DNA from: Mycoplasmopsis primatum ATCC 25948
Lineage (GTDB): Bacteria > Bacillota_I > Bacilli_A > Mycoplasmatales > Metamycoplasmataceae
Length of the DNA: 48,568 nt
Reading direction: 5' to 3'
Assembly (NCBI RefSeq): GCF_000702785.1
Contig: NZ_JNJV01000002.1
Coordinates: forward strand, 1-48,568
A model generated the notes under the pieces. That model saw nothing but the letters and a program-made list of their open reading frames with translations, did no database searches and was not told the DNA's origin. The position numbers and the translations under genes were made by a program. Below, one piece after another: positions 31,034-43,343 of the stretch (positions within the stretch are counted from its first letter, which is position 1; the number at the start of each line of letters is the position of its first letter).

Positions 31034-31735
31034 TTATGATTTAACTATATATAAAAACAATGCTTTATTTTTTGAAGCTTCAAAACGAATTTTTTTGATT
31101 TTTAAGTCTGTTTTAATGGATTTTAAATCTTTTTTAGTATCCGCATTTTGAACAACCATTAACATGCCACCAGTTGTTAATTTAGGATAAAACTTTTGAA
31201 AAATTTCATCATTGGTTGCTTTTTCATTAACACTAACTATTAATCTGTATTGTAAATCATCATCTTGCACAAAGTTAGGTTTTTCTTTTATTTTGTCGGG
31301 TAAATCCAAAACAGCATCATTTCATAATTGATTATTAATTGCCTTAGATTCAATATGAATATTGGCAAGAGTTAATTCTTTAAGTGTCAAATATAAATTT
31401 TCCAAATTATAACCAGTTAATAAAACATCTTTTACATAGTTCAGGTAAACAGATTTAACAATATGTATTTCATCTAATTCATCAATATTTGTCTTAAACG
31501 CCTGATTAATATAATCGGGTTTAGTTTCTAACGGCGAACCTTTAATAGCTAAAATAGCGTCATTAGCTTTTTTGTTATAATCGGCGTCAATTTCTTTTTT
31601 AATTTTTCTAATTTTTACAAAAATAACAATTGAAACAATAACACTGATTATTGTAAGAACAATTACAGAAGCAATTAAACCTCAACCAAGTGCTGTTGGA
31701 TGATTATCTATAACTAATTTTTCTTTAAAGCTCAT
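31034..31735 (-). CDS. Membrane-anchored, methyltransferase-fold-like mycoplasmal protein
   Basis: 233 residues. A single membrane segment (about 17-40) and a basic [10 protein letters not shown] stretch are followed by a soluble domain. The C-terminal part ([14 protein letters not shown]... then [19 protein letters not shown]) has the shape of the last strands of class I SAM-dependent methyltransferases. [19 protein letters not shown] precedes it, but no intact SAM-binding GxGxG is seen, so activity is doubtful. It resembles the mycoplasma proteins annotated as BC85_0335-type putative methyltransferases (recalled, not checked). ATG 31735 overlaps the ruvX end by 11 nt. It is the third gene of alaS-ruvX-this. 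Confidence 0.6.
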
Positions 31736-32165
31736 ATTTTCTTCCTCCATAGTTTAAAAAATCGCTTAGTATAATTACAGCACTTAATGTGTCTTTGTTT
31801 TTTCTTGTTTTTTTATTAGACATTTTAGCATCTTTTAAAATTCTTTCAGCCTTGATTGTTGAACCATATTCTTCTGTAAAATAGATGTTTATATCACTAA
31901 AGTGATTGCGTAATATGGAAGAAAAATTTTCAACCATAAGAGTTCTTTCGCTTTTTGAGCCATTGCTTCTTAATGGATAACCAAGTACAAAAGCATCTAT
32001 TGAATTCTGATATTCTTCTAAATAAAAACGAACCTTTTCAATAACGTCCATAAAATTATTTTCTTCGAAATAAATAGTTTCAAGCGGGTTGACACTAATT
32101 CCTAAAATATCTGTAATTGCAAAACCACATGTTTTAGTGCCTAAATCAAAAGCCAACTTACGCAT
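31725..32165 (-). CDS. ruvX: RuvX/YqgF RNase-H-fold nuclease (pre-16S rRNA processing or Holliday junction resolution)
   Basis: 146 residues. [16 protein letters not shown] carries the first catalytic Asp, [18 protein letters not shown] the conserved G.P....G loop, YFTEEYGST the second acidic site, and [14 protein letters not shown] the last (Asp in D.LSA). E. coli YqgF is linked to 16S 5'-end processing; a junction-resolving role is also proposed. Start ATG 32165 overlaps the alaS stop by 8 nt and its own end overlaps the next gene by 11 nt, forming a tightly coupled cluster. Confidence 0.93.
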   Translation of the reverse strand: MRKLAFDLGTKTCGFAITDILGISVNPLETIYFEENNFMDVIEKVRFYLEEYQNSIDAFVLGYPLRSNGSKSERTLMVENFSSILRNHFSDINIYFTEEYGSTIKAERILKDAKMSNKKTRKNKDTLSAVIILSDFLNYGGRKYEL

Positions 32166-34800
32166 TAATTAACGCTTCCTTAATAATTGATTCAATATTT
32201 TCATCATAATCAACCTTACCCATCACTAAAATAGATGAGCCACCACCTTTTCCGTTTAATTTATTAGCTATAGCTTTGAATAATATATTTGAATCAATAG
32301 CTCGTGATGCTATTCCAATAAGTAGTTGTTTATCATTTTTAGCGCCAATTAAGACAATGTTATTTGGTTCTGTGAATTTATCTCTAATTGTTGCAGTAAT
32401 TATCTTCACCTGTGAAGGCTTAACATTTAGATTAATATAAACATTATATTTGCCAATTTTTTCAAATTTTACTGTATTATAGTCAAATTCAACTATTGAA
32501 CTATTTTTTAATTCGTTTTTAAAATCGTTTCTAACTTGATTAATGGCTTCAATCACATATTTGCTTTCTTGCTCCAATGAATCAAACTTTTTACCATTAT
32601 ATTTAAATTCATATTGAGGATTAATTTCCTTAACTTTATTTATTGCAATTTTTAATTCTTCTCAGTTTTTCTTATTATTTTCGATTAAAAAGTCATTAAC
32701 TAACTTGTAAGAACTAACAGCTCTAATTCTATAAACACCTGCCTGTTTTCTTTCAACATGTGTGATTTTGAAATCTTCAAGCATTGATGTATTATCTAAG
32801 TGCGTACCACCACATAAATCACTTGTAATATTTCCAAAACGAACAACTCTTACGCATTTTGGATCCATATACTCTTCTTCATCAAGTGTCATAATAGCGC
32901 CTAACTCTTTAGCTTTTTCAATCGTAGTATGCATAAATTCGCCTTTTGTATGACTTTGAATATATTCATGCATCAGATTTTCAATTTCCTTTATTTGCTT
33001 ATCAGTTGGCTTTTCATCAGATGGAAAGTCAAAAGTCAGTCTGTCTTCTGTAATATCAGAACCTAATTGCTCAATATGTGGGCCTAGTACTTTTCTTAGT
33101 GCACAAAATAATAAGTGAGTCCCTGTGTGATTACGAGCGAGCCCCATTCTAACCCCAGTATCAACAAAACAATTTATAGGTTTAGAAATATCAATCTTTC
33201 CTTTAACAACATGTATATGATTACCAAATTTATCCTTAAATACATCAAGAATTTCAATTCTATTATCATCCTGTGTCATATAACCTTTATCGTGTCTTTG
33301 ACCACCACCAGTGGCGTAGAAAGGCGTGTAATTAAGAACTATATAGCCTTTACCATTTAATGTTTTTACTTCTTTTTCTTCATCAAAAATTTTGCGAATT
33401 TTTGATTGATATGATAAATGTTCATAACCTACAAATGTATCCATTTTACGCTTAATTAATGCTAGTGAATTAATCACTTTTTCCATTCCGGAAGCTTTAT
33501 TACCTTTGGAAACTAAGATATGTTTTTCCTTAGCTTCATTAAAAGATTGCATATCAATTTTGATGTTTTTTTGAGCTAGTATTTCCTCTGTTAATTCAAT
33601 TGGAAAACCATATGTTTCTAATAAATTAAAAGCAATTGATCCATCAAAAACTTTACTATTTGTTTTTAATTGTGACTCAAGCAATAATTTTCCATTTTCA
33701 ACTGTTTTATTGAATAATTTTTCTTCTTCCTTAATTTGTTTAGCTACATCTTTTTCATCATAGTCATATGGTAAATTATCCTTTACAACTTTAACAAGTT
33801 TATATAAAAATAAACCATTAATTTTTAATTGCATGGCTTTATAACAAGCTCTTCTTATTAACCTTCTAATAATATATCCTCTACCCACATTAGAAATTTT
33901 TGCACCATCAGCAATAGCATTAGTAGCAGTTCTAATATGGTCAGCGATAATTTTAAAATTTGTATTAATTTCAGTTTGTTCTTTATCTTTAATAAAGTAA
34001 TTATCCATTTTATATTTATAAGGTGAGTATTTCTCAATTTCATGAATGATATTCATAAATAAATCAGAATCGTAATTAGTAGGCACATCTTGCATAATGC
34101 TTGCTAATCTTTCAAGTCCTGCACCAGTATCAATATTTTTTTGTTTTAATTCAGTATAGTTTCCTTCGCCATCATTATTAAATTGAGAAAAAACAATATT
34201 TCAAATTTCAATATATCTATCATTTTCGATATCATCTTGTAATAATTGAATGCCTCTTTTGTCGTATTTTTCACCACGATCATAATAAATTTCAGTACAT
34301 GGTCCACAAGGGCCTGAACCTAAGTCTCAAAAATTGGTTTCTCTATTTCCTTTAATTAGGTGTGACTCCTTGATGCCTTTATTAATTCAGAAATTTTTGG
34401 TTTCGATATCATCTTCATAGTATGTGATATAAAGCTTTTCAATATCCATTTTTAAAACATCAATCAAAAATTCTTTTGCAAAATCAATTGCTTCCTTTTT
34501 AAAATAATCTCCTATTGAAAAGTTACCTAGCATTTCAAAAAATGTATGATGTCTTGATGTCACTCCCACGTTTTCAATATCATTAGTTCTAATAGCTTTT
34601 TGACTATTAGTTAATCTTTTTGAAGGCGGTATTTTTTTACCTGAAAAAAAATCTTTTAAAGTAGCTACACCTGAATTAATTCATAATAAAGATAAATCAT
34701 TAACTGGAATCAATGACTTACTTTCAATTTCGGTATGACCTTTTGATTTAAAAAAATCTAATCATTTACGTCTAATATCACTTGATAATAATTTTTCCAT
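32158..34800 (-). CDS. alaS: Alanyl-tRNA synthetase
   Basis: Class II synthetase for tRNA-Ala; 880 residues. The catalytic core opens [17 protein letters not shown] and contains [23 protein letters not shown] (motif 2 region) and [15 protein letters not shown]. The editing domain appears intact, with NHTGTHLL (HxxxH) and CGGTHLDNT (CxxxH). The C-terminal C-Ala/DHHA1 part ([14 protein letters not shown]) is present. Several UGA-Trp codons join the pieces. ATG 34800 follows AAAGGAAAC, 11 nt after the mnmA stop, so mnmA-alaS-ruvX-(methyltransferase-like) form one probable operon. Intact editing here contrasts with LeuRS. Confidence 0.97.
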
Positions 34801-34811
34801 AACTGTTTCCT

Positions 34812-36026
<1,215 letters not shown>

Positions 36027-36051
36027 CTAATATTATTGCAAAACAGCGTTA

Positions 36052-36561
36052 TTAATTAATTTCGTTTTCATTAGGTCTGTCAATTTGTTTTTTAAGTTCA
36101 ACAATTTCCTTCTGTTTTGCTTTTGCAAGATTTGCCTTAGTTTTATATTCTAAATAATCTTCTATTTTGCCAATAATAATATTGATTATTATTGCACTAA
36201 TTATTCCTAAAATTGGCGCAATAATATATTTAATTCAATACTCTATTGGAGCTAAATTGAATCAAATTATTGTATAAAAAATAAAAATAGACGGAATGGT
36301 AAAATTAAAGCTTCTAATACTTATTATTTTAAAATAAACAAATAAAAAATTAATAAGCAATGCAAAAATAGAAATCAATAGTGGGACTAAAATAATCCAT
36401 GTTGCTTGATGAATTTTGACATTATTAAACTCTGGAGAAACCAAAACTCAAATAGAAGCCATTGGAATAATTACGAAAATAGAGTTAAATAAAATGGTTA
36501 AAAATGGACCATAGGCAATAAAATTATTGTTTTTTTCGCGTCTTTTTTGCTTTTTATTCAT
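36052..36561 (-). CDS. Hypothetical four-segment membrane protein
   Basis: 169 residues, family not recognised. A basic N-terminus ([13 protein letters not shown]) precedes four hydrophobic segments (about 17-40, 52-75, 82-100 and 105-130). A charged, probably coiled-coil tail (YLEYKTKANLAKAKQKEIVE) ends PNENEIN. The positive-inside pattern places both ends in the cytosol. ATG 36561 overlaps the thrS stop by 8 nt, so it is co-translated with thrS. UGA-Trp occurs in SIWVLV, IIWFNL and EYWIKY. No motif suggests function. Confidence 0.7.
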
Positions 36562-38302
36562 AATTTTTTCTTAATTTTTTAAGCATTTTAATAAATTCAA
36601 CTAATGGAACTGTTGTGGTATCTTCCTTGCCATATTCACGGTATGAAATAGTGTTATTGTTCATTTCATTAGCACCTAAAATTAATTGATATTTAGATTT
36701 TGAAATTTGAGCATTTCTAATTTTTTTATTTAGTCTTTCATCAGAATCATCAATCTTAACTCTAAATTCATTATCAAAAAGTTTCTTAGCAATTTTTTTA
36801 CAATATTCAAGATTTTCATCATTATTAACCGGAATAATAGTTACTTGTTTTGGAGCGATTCAAAATGGTAAATTACCTTTTGTTTGTTCAAGTAAAATAG
36901 CTACAAATCTTTCATATGTGCCGATTAAACCTCTGTGAATCATAACTGGACGCACTTCTTGATTATTCTTATCTATGTACGAAAGGTTGAATCTTTCTGG
37001 TTGTAAAAAGTCTAATTGTATTGTAGAAACTGTGATTTCATGCCCTAGTGCTGTATCGATTTGAATATCAATTTTTGGGCCATAAAATGCCGCTTCGCCT
37101 TCAACTTTTTTATATTCAACATTAATATCTTTTAGTGCCTTTTCAAGCATTGCTTCAGCACGGTTTCATATCACATCATCATTGAAGTATTTTTCTTTAT
37201 TTTGTGGATCTCTCAATGAAAGTGATATATAACTAATATTGATATTAAAAATATTTAAAATTTCTTTAACTTGGCTATACATTCTTTTAACTTCATCTTC
37301 TATTTGATCTTCTCTAACAAATAAATGTGCTTCGGTCAAAAGCATGCCTCTAACTCTTTCAAGACCAGTTAAAGCCCCAGATTTTTCATAGCGATAAAGT
37401 TGAGACTGTTCTGAATATCTAATAGGTAAGTCTCTATATGATCTTTTTTCAGTATTATAAACTACAATATGATGAGGGCAAGTCATAGGACGAGGAATTA
37501 ATACTTCACCTTCAACTAAAAGAGGCTTAAACATATCTTCTTTATAGTGCGCTAGGTGCCCACTTGTTTTGTATAATTCTTCGGCACCAAAATGTGGAGT
37601 GAGAACCTCTGTAAAACCGTATTTTCTATCTAATTTAAGAACTAAATTGTGGATTTCATTATGAATATACATACCATTTTCAAGTCAAATAGGAAAGCCT
37701 TGACCGCATAATGAACTGAATGTAAAAATTTTCATTTCTTTGCCAATTTTTCTGTGGTCTCTTTCTTTTCTATCAGCTAAAATAGCTAAATAATTTTCTA
37801 ATTCATCTTTTGATTGTCATGAAGTTCCATAAATTCTGGTGAGTTGTTTATTGTTGCTATCGCCTCGTCAATATGCACCCGCAATATTTAAAAGTTTAAA
37901 ATTCCTAATAGCTTTTGTGTTTTCAACATGATCGCCAGCACATAAGTCTCTAAAAATAATTTCCTTACTTAATGGATCTTGCAGGGCGTAGAATGTAATA
38001 TTTTTATTTTGAGATTTTAATTCGTCATATAATTCTTTTTTATAAGGCTTATTGTTAAAATCATAGTCGCTTTCATCGATTTGAATTGTGACTAAATTTC
38101 TACTAGCTAATTTTTTCATGAGCTTTTCAATTTTTGCTAATTCAGTTTCACTAAATGGCTCGTCGAAATCAAAGTCATAATAAAAACCTTCATCAGTAGC
38201 AGGCCCAAAACCTAATTTAACGTTAGGATAAAGCATTTCAACAGCGGCTCCTAATAAATGACTTGTTGTATGATTTAATTGTTTATTTACTTGTATTTTC
38301 AT
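36554..38302 (-). CDS. thrS: Threonyl-tRNA synthetase lacking the TGS domain
   Basis: Class II synthetase for tRNA-Thr; 582 residues against about 640 in E. coli. The difference is the missing N-terminal TGS domain: the protein begins within two residues of the editing domain. Editing ligands look intact: NHTTSHLL (HxxxH) and DLCAGDHV (Cys and His). The catalytic zinc ligands are present in MTCPHH, TEAHLF and MIHRG. The [22 protein letters not shown] motif 2 region and the C-terminal anticodon-binding domain follow. Several UGA-Trp codons are in frame. The start ATG 38302 is preceded by AAGAGGA. It lies 20 nt after trpS, with a membrane protein gene overlapping its stop. Confidence 0.97.
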
Positions 38303-38322
38303 AATTCCTCTTTTATAAATAA

Positions 38323-39321
38323 TTATTTAAAACCAAATTTTTTAATTAATTCCATAACAATCGGATCACATATTTTTTTTGCTTGTTGTGCTCCATTTGT
38401 TGTGACCTTTTCAACTATTTTTAAGGCTTTTTGGTAATTTGTTTGTATTTTTATAAGTTCGTCTTTAACTGTTTGGGCAACTTCTTTTTTGAAAATAGCA
38501 TAATTAGCATCTTTAAACTTTTCTTCTGCTTCTTGTAAAGAAATATTTTTTAATGAAGCATAAATGTTCAATAGGTTTAAAATGCCTGGTTTATTTTCAG
38601 ATATATACACTTTATTTTCAGAATCTGTGACAGCTTTCATTACCTTTTGATAAGCATCATCTGGGTTATCTTTTAAATAAATGGTTGATTTTAAACTCTT
38701 ATCGCTTTTAGACATTTTAGAGTTTGGATCAGTTAATGATTTTATTCTAGCACCCACTTTAGGAACAATGCCAGCAGGCAATTTGAAACTCATGCCATAT
38801 TTTTTATTGATTCTTTCGGCTATTGTTCTGGCTAATTCAAGATGTTGAATTTGATCTTCACCTATTGGCACGTAGTCAGCATTGTAAATAAGAATATCTG
38901 CTGCCATAAGTACTGGATACATAAAAAGCCCCACAGGTATTTTTTCAGTTCCGTTTGCTTGTTTAGCTAAACTTTGACTTTTGTCTTTAAATTGAGTCAT
39001 ACGGCTTAATTCGCCCATTGTTGTTTCACATGTTAGGAGTCATTGAACAAGTGTGTGTTCTGGTACATCTGATTGATAAAAAATTGTACATTTATCTGGA
39101 TTTAGTCCACATGCTAAATATGTGGCCACAATTTCTTTTCTTCTTTGTTCTAATTCTTTGGGATCGCTATCACCCATAGTTAATGAGTGCAAATCAGCAA
39201 CAAAATAGTATGCTTCATATTCATCTTGAAGTTGAACGAAGTTTTTAAGAGCACCGATATAATTTCCTAGTGTTAAATCACCAGTAGGTTTTATACCACT
39301 TATTAATCTTTTTTTGTTCAT
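38323..39321 (-). CDS. trpS: Tryptophanyl-tRNA synthetase
   Basis: Class I synthetase charging both tRNA-Trp species; 332 residues. LISGIKPTGDLTLGNYIGAL contains the HIGH-type motif (TLGN), YNADYVPIGEDQIQHLEL the tryptophan-binding region, and SKMSKS the KMSKS loop. One UGA-Trp lies between the two segments. ATG 39321 follows TAGGAGA. First gene of trpS-thrS-(membrane protein). In an organism that reads UGA as Trp it must supply tRNA for every UGA codon. Confidence 0.97.
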
Positions 39322-39349
39322 TGTTTCTCCTATTATTTATAAATTAATT

Positions 39350-39363
39350 ATTATAATATTATA
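39350..39363 (-). promoter_or_regulatory. Candidate promoter of trpS-thrS: two overlapping -10 boxes
   Basis: Minus-strand TATAAT occurs twice, at 39358-39363 and 39350-39355, about 30-40 nt before the trpS ATG. No -35 box is clear. Supported by position. Confidence 0.4.
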
Positions 39364-39469
39364 GACTTAGAGTAAAAATTAATTTTAATTAATTAAAATT
39401 TTATATAAAGATTTCATATATTAGCAATTTAAAATTCTAAGGTAAAATATTTTATTAAGGTGGTTATCA

Positions 39470-39844
39470 ATGACTAAAAAAGATAAATTCATAATAGTTT
39501 TACTTACTATAATTACATTAGGATTTTGTTGATTACATTGACACATAAAAAACAAAAAAATTCAACAAATTAAAAAAGGTGAAATTAAAAAATTAGATCC
39601 TTCTATAAAAATTGATGAATTAATTTCGTTGCTTGGTTCAAGCGATAATATAACTGCTGTAGAAAGCTCAATTTCAACACTAAAATGTACTGTAAAGAAT
39701 AAAGATCTAATTAATGTGGAGAAAATTAAAAGTTTAAAATATGTAACAGGAATTATGGTGTCAACTAGCAGAATATCATTAGTTGTCGGCGACTATGCTA
39801 AAAAAATAAATGAAATTATGAATCAAGAATTCATGAATAAATAA
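39470..39844 (+). CDS. Membrane-anchored glucose-type PTS EIIB-like protein without the phospho-cysteine
   Basis: 124 residues. One N-terminal membrane segment (about 7-24), a basic linker, then a compact EIIB domain: DELISLLGSSDNITAVESSI lines up with the GGKENI...DACITRLR region of PtsG-type EIIB, and GIMVSTSRISLVVGDYAKKI with GVV..G.GVQ.IFG..A..I. The phosphorylated Cys is replaced by Ser67 and the TRLR loop by STLK, so it cannot carry phosphate in the known way. No EIIC permease is adjacent. A regulatory or structural role is inferred. UGA-Trp in CWLHW confirms the frame. The ATG at 39470 follows AAGGTGG. A TAAAAT box lies at 39443-39448. Confidence 0.75.
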
Positions 39845-39848
39845 TTAG

Positions 39849-39876
39849 AAAAATGAGGTTAGAAGACCTCATTTTT
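39849..39876. terminator. Bidirectional terminator between the EIIB-like gene and the lipoprotein gene
   Basis: AAAAATGAGGT (39849-39859) and ACCTCATTTTT (39866-39876) form an 11-bp perfect stem with a 6-nt loop, flanked by A and T runs, between two converging genes. Confidence 0.85.
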
Positions 39877-39890
39877 AAATATTATTTTCC

Positions 39891-41798
39891 TTATTGCCAC
39901 TCATGTGAGATTAAAAAAGGCAATGTCTTATTTTCTAATGGGAGTGATGATTTATATTCGTCATTTGTAAATAGTGCTTTAGCTTTTTCTATTTCATTTT
40001 TATCATAGCCTTTGAAACCAGTTAGAATGAATTTGTGTTTTTTATTGAGCATAGACTTATTATTGTTATTGATAAAATCAATTTCAATTGGCAAATTGCC
40101 TAAGCCATGAACAGCGGCATCATATTTATCAGGACTAATTATATTTACAGTCACTTTTTTTATTAAACCGCTTTCATTGCTATCATTATTAATGTTATAT
40201 AACAAAACATATTGTGAAATTATGATCGATAATCACTTTTCGTAAAAGGTTTTATTTTTCAAAATATTATAAACTGAGCAGTTGAACATTGAATTGTTGT
40301 CTCATAATTGCAAATTATCAATATGTTGGTAAATTAAAAAATTTACAATATCATTAAATGATTTTTTAACAAAATCATTAGCATTAATAGCCTTAGTTCC
40401 AGTTGGTAATGCTAAATTGTGGTTAGCATCAAACGCTCCATTATTGTTGTAATAACTAAAATATGAATTTTTATTTGATTGATCAATTTTACCTAATTCA
40501 TTGACCAAATAAAAACCTTGTGTCATTATATGATTATGTTTTGTGAAATTAATTGAATATCAGTCGTATTTTGAATTAGTGTTTGGATCTTTAATTTCTA
40601 ATTTACCAATAGAATACGAATTATTTAATAAATTTGTTTTTTCAAAAGTGCCTATTTTAAAGTTAAATTTGTCTTCACTATTAATAATTTCAATTTCATC
40701 TTTTAGTTCTGAAATAAGCATATTTAAACTATTAAGATTATATTTTTCATATTCTTTTGTTGGGTGCATTAAATCATCAATTGTATGATAATTTAAAGGG
40801 TTGGATTTGAATAATAATTCAGGCATATTTAGCAATTCACTGAATAATGTTTTATTTGGATCAATCATTAAATTTTTGCCATCGTGTAAATTTTTATAAT
40901 TACTATATTCACCATTGCTAAAACCATTAATTGCAAAAAATTGTTTTTTTTGTTCTTCGCTTAATAGTGAATTCCCATCTTCGCTTAATAAATCCACATT
41001 GAAACTTACCTGCGAATTTTTTATTTTAAGATTCTTGATTTTTACATCTTTTATTTTTTTACCGTTTTTTTCGAAGTTATAAATTGATAACTCATCAAGT
41101 AATCTTTTTTCTAATAGTCTATGTTGATATTGTGCATTAAAGAAACCTTTTGCTCTAATGTTTTTGATCGATGTTAATAATTTAAATTTCTGGCTTGGTA
41201 AAGTTATAGCCTTATAAATTAAGTACTGTAAGTTAGGAATACTATAATCGCCAAGAATTCCCTTGTCGAATACTTTTTGAAATATCAATTTTTTGTATTC
41301 ATAAGCTAACAAATTATGATTATCATCTAATGAAAATGCAAATAGTATATCTATATCAGTAGGATTATTTATTCTATTTGCTCTAATAACAGAAAATTTA
41401 TTGTTTTTAGTTATATATGTAAAAGGTTTTAAAATTTCATCAAAATTAAAATTTGCTATTTTATTAGCATATGTTTTAAGTGAATATCACTTACTCTTAT
41501 ATTTAAATTCAATGTCGTTTTTATTATTACTGATTTTAAATTCAGATACCTTTTCATCAAGGTTTAATGTGATTATTTTGTTTTGCAAAGATTCATATAA
41601 ACTTGTTAAAGTATGTTGTTGAAGTTGGCTTAAATAAGTCTTATAAAATATATTGCTTGTTTTGACTTTATCATTGTTTTTTAAATTAAAAATATCATCC
41701 TCAGTTGAATTACATTGCGCCGACAAAACAACTGGTGCAAATGCAATTGGTAAAGATGTTAATGATATAAGATTGTTAATTAGTATTTTCTTTTTCAT
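39891..41798 (-). CDS. Large surface lipoprotein of unknown function
   Basis: 635 residues. The N-terminus MKKKILINNLISLTSLPIAF... is a lipoprotein signal peptide, with cleavage before Cys29 in VLSAQC. Gln at -1 is unusual in general, but mycoplasmal lipoboxes tolerate residues such as Lys there. The mature protein is hydrophilic, Lys/Asn-rich and without internal repeats or recognised domains. All four pieces share one frame through UGA-Trp and end in ISHEWQ. No Shine-Dalgarno site precedes ATG 41798. It stands alone, downstream of tsaEBD with a 49-nt gap. It is exported and lipid-anchored on the outer face, so an adhesion, nutrient-binding or antigenic role is possible but not shown. Confidence 0.75.
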
Positions 41799-41847
41799 TA
41801 TTTATTAATTTCTACATAAATATTATTTACATACATATATTTTATAG

Positions 41848-42786
41848 TTAATCTTTATTTTTATATTTCATCATCTGATAAGCACAAGATGCAATCATAG
41901 CACCGTTATCAGTAGCATATTTTAAATTTGGAATCATGGCTTTCGAACTTAGAGATAAAAATCTTTTTCTTAATTCAGTATTAGCGCTAACACCACCTGC
42001 TAAAACCAGCGAATTTACTTTATATTTTTTCATTGCTTTTTTAGTTTGATTAATCAAATATGAAATAGCGCATTCTTGAAAGCTGGCTGCTATTTTTTTC
42101 TCATCTATTGAAATATTTTTTTGAATCATATTATGATAATAATTAATAACTTGTGACTTTAATCCACTAAATGAAAAGTTAAATTCGCCATCAGTTTTAG
42201 GTTCAGTGAATTTAATATATTCACCACTATAATTTTGATAAATTTTATCAATAATAGGGCCACCAGGAAAGCCAAGGTTTAATTTTGAACTTACTTTATC
42301 AAATGCTTCGCCTACGGCATCATCTAATGTTTGACCAATAATTTTAAAATCAAAAGGATTATTTACAAGCATTAATTGTGTATGTCCGCCAGAAACTAAT
42401 AGGCATAATGATGGATATGCAATAGTATTTTCAATAGCACATGAATAAAAATGCCCTTGAAGGTGATTGATTGGAATAAGTGGCTTGTTATAAACTAGCG
42501 AAAGTGCATTGGCAAATAAATAACCTATTTGCAATGTTCCTACCAATCCCGGTTCCTTTGTATAAGCAATGTAATCCACTGTCTTTAAATCATGTTTTTT
42601 AAGCAAAATTTCTAAAATTAAATTAATGTTTTTTACATGTTCACGTGATGATAATTCAGGAATTGTTCCCCCAAATTCCTTAAAAATATCAATTTGGCTA
42701 ATAGTTTCTTGCACTATTACTTTGTTATCATCCAAAATAGCTATTGAAGTATCATCATGACTAGTTTCTATACCTAAAATCTTCAT
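41848..42786 (-). CDS. tsaD: tRNA t6A37 threonylcarbamoyltransferase TsaD
   Basis: Transfers the threonylcarbamoyl group to A37 of ANN-decoding tRNAs, with TsaB and TsaE; 312 residues. GIETSHDDTSIAIL, the metal-binding NHLQGHFYS (HxxxH), VSGGHTQLML, GEAFDKVSSKLNLGFPGGP and VLAGGVSANTELR, typical of the ASKHA fold, are all present. ATG 42786 overlaps the TsaB stop by 1 nt. Last gene of tsaE-tsaB-tsaD. The TsaC partner is not in the window. Confidence 0.97.
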   Translation of the reverse strand: MKILGIETSHDDTSIAILDDNKVIVQETISQIDIFKEFGGTIPELSSREHVKNINLILEILLKKHDLKTVDYIAYTKEPGLVGTLQIGYLFANALSLVYNKPLIPINHLQGHFYSCAIENTIAYPSLCLLVSGGHTQLMLVNNPFDFKIIGQTLDDAVGEAFDKVSSKLNLGFPGGPIIDKIYQNYSGEYIKFTEPKTDGEFNFSFSGLKSQVINYYHNMIQKNISIDEKKIAASFQECAISYLINQTKKAMKKYKVNSLVLAGGVSANTELRKRFLSLSSKAMIPNLKYATDNGAMIASCAYQMMKYKNKD

Positions 42787-43343
42787 TATTTCTTAGCTCC
42801 TATTTGTGGCATTTTAATATAGTATGGCTCAATATCATTAAGATCTTTGTATGATTTAAACAATGTTTTATATGATTTAAAATTATTTAAAAATTCATCA
42901 TAATTAATTCTATCAAATTTATCTAATTTACCTGTTTTACAGGTAATTTGTGATAAATCGAAGACACTTTTACTATTAATAAATTCAAAGTATTTTTCAC
43001 CCTTAGCATTTAAATAAAATGCCTTAGCATTTGGATTTTGCTGTTGTAAAATTTGCATTGAACTTATTGTAAAAATAGGTATTTTATTAACGGTTGCTAT
43101 TGTGCGTAAATATACTAATGAAATGCGAACGCCAGTAAAATAACCAGGTCCCAAATTAGTATAAAATTCATCAAAATCGCTAATGTTTAACTTTAAATTC
43201 TCAAGCATTTTGCTTACTGACAATGGAATAAGTTCAACCTTTTTTTGATAATTAGGAAGTACTTCTTTGTACACAAGATCAAAATTATTGTTATAGGCAG
43301 CTATTATAAAATCATCATAAGTTGTATCTAAATATAATTTCAT
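42786..43343 (-). CDS. tsaB: tRNA t6A biosynthesis subunit TsaB
   Basis: Inactive ASKHA-fold partner of TsaD; 185 residues. LYLDTTYDDFIIAAYNN opens the fold and FYTNLGPGYFTGVRISL is the diagnostic (GPGSFTGLR) segment; TISSMQILQQ follows. It is shorter than E. coli TsaB (231), typical for mollicutes. The ATG at 43343 follows the TsaE stop without a gap, with AAGGTGG inside the end of tsaE, and its stop overlaps the tsaD start. It has no catalytic site of its own; it is needed to assemble the TsaBDE complex. Confidence 0.93.
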   Translation of the reverse strand: MKLYLDTTYDDFIIAAYNNNFDLVYKEVLPNYQKKVELIPLSVSKMLENLKLNISDFDEFYTNLGPGYFTGVRISLVYLRTIATVNKIPIFTISSMQILQQQNPNAKAFYLNAKGEKYFEFINSKSVFDLSQITCKTGKLDKFDRINYDEFLNNFKSYKTLFKSYKDLNDIEPYYIKMPQIGAKK

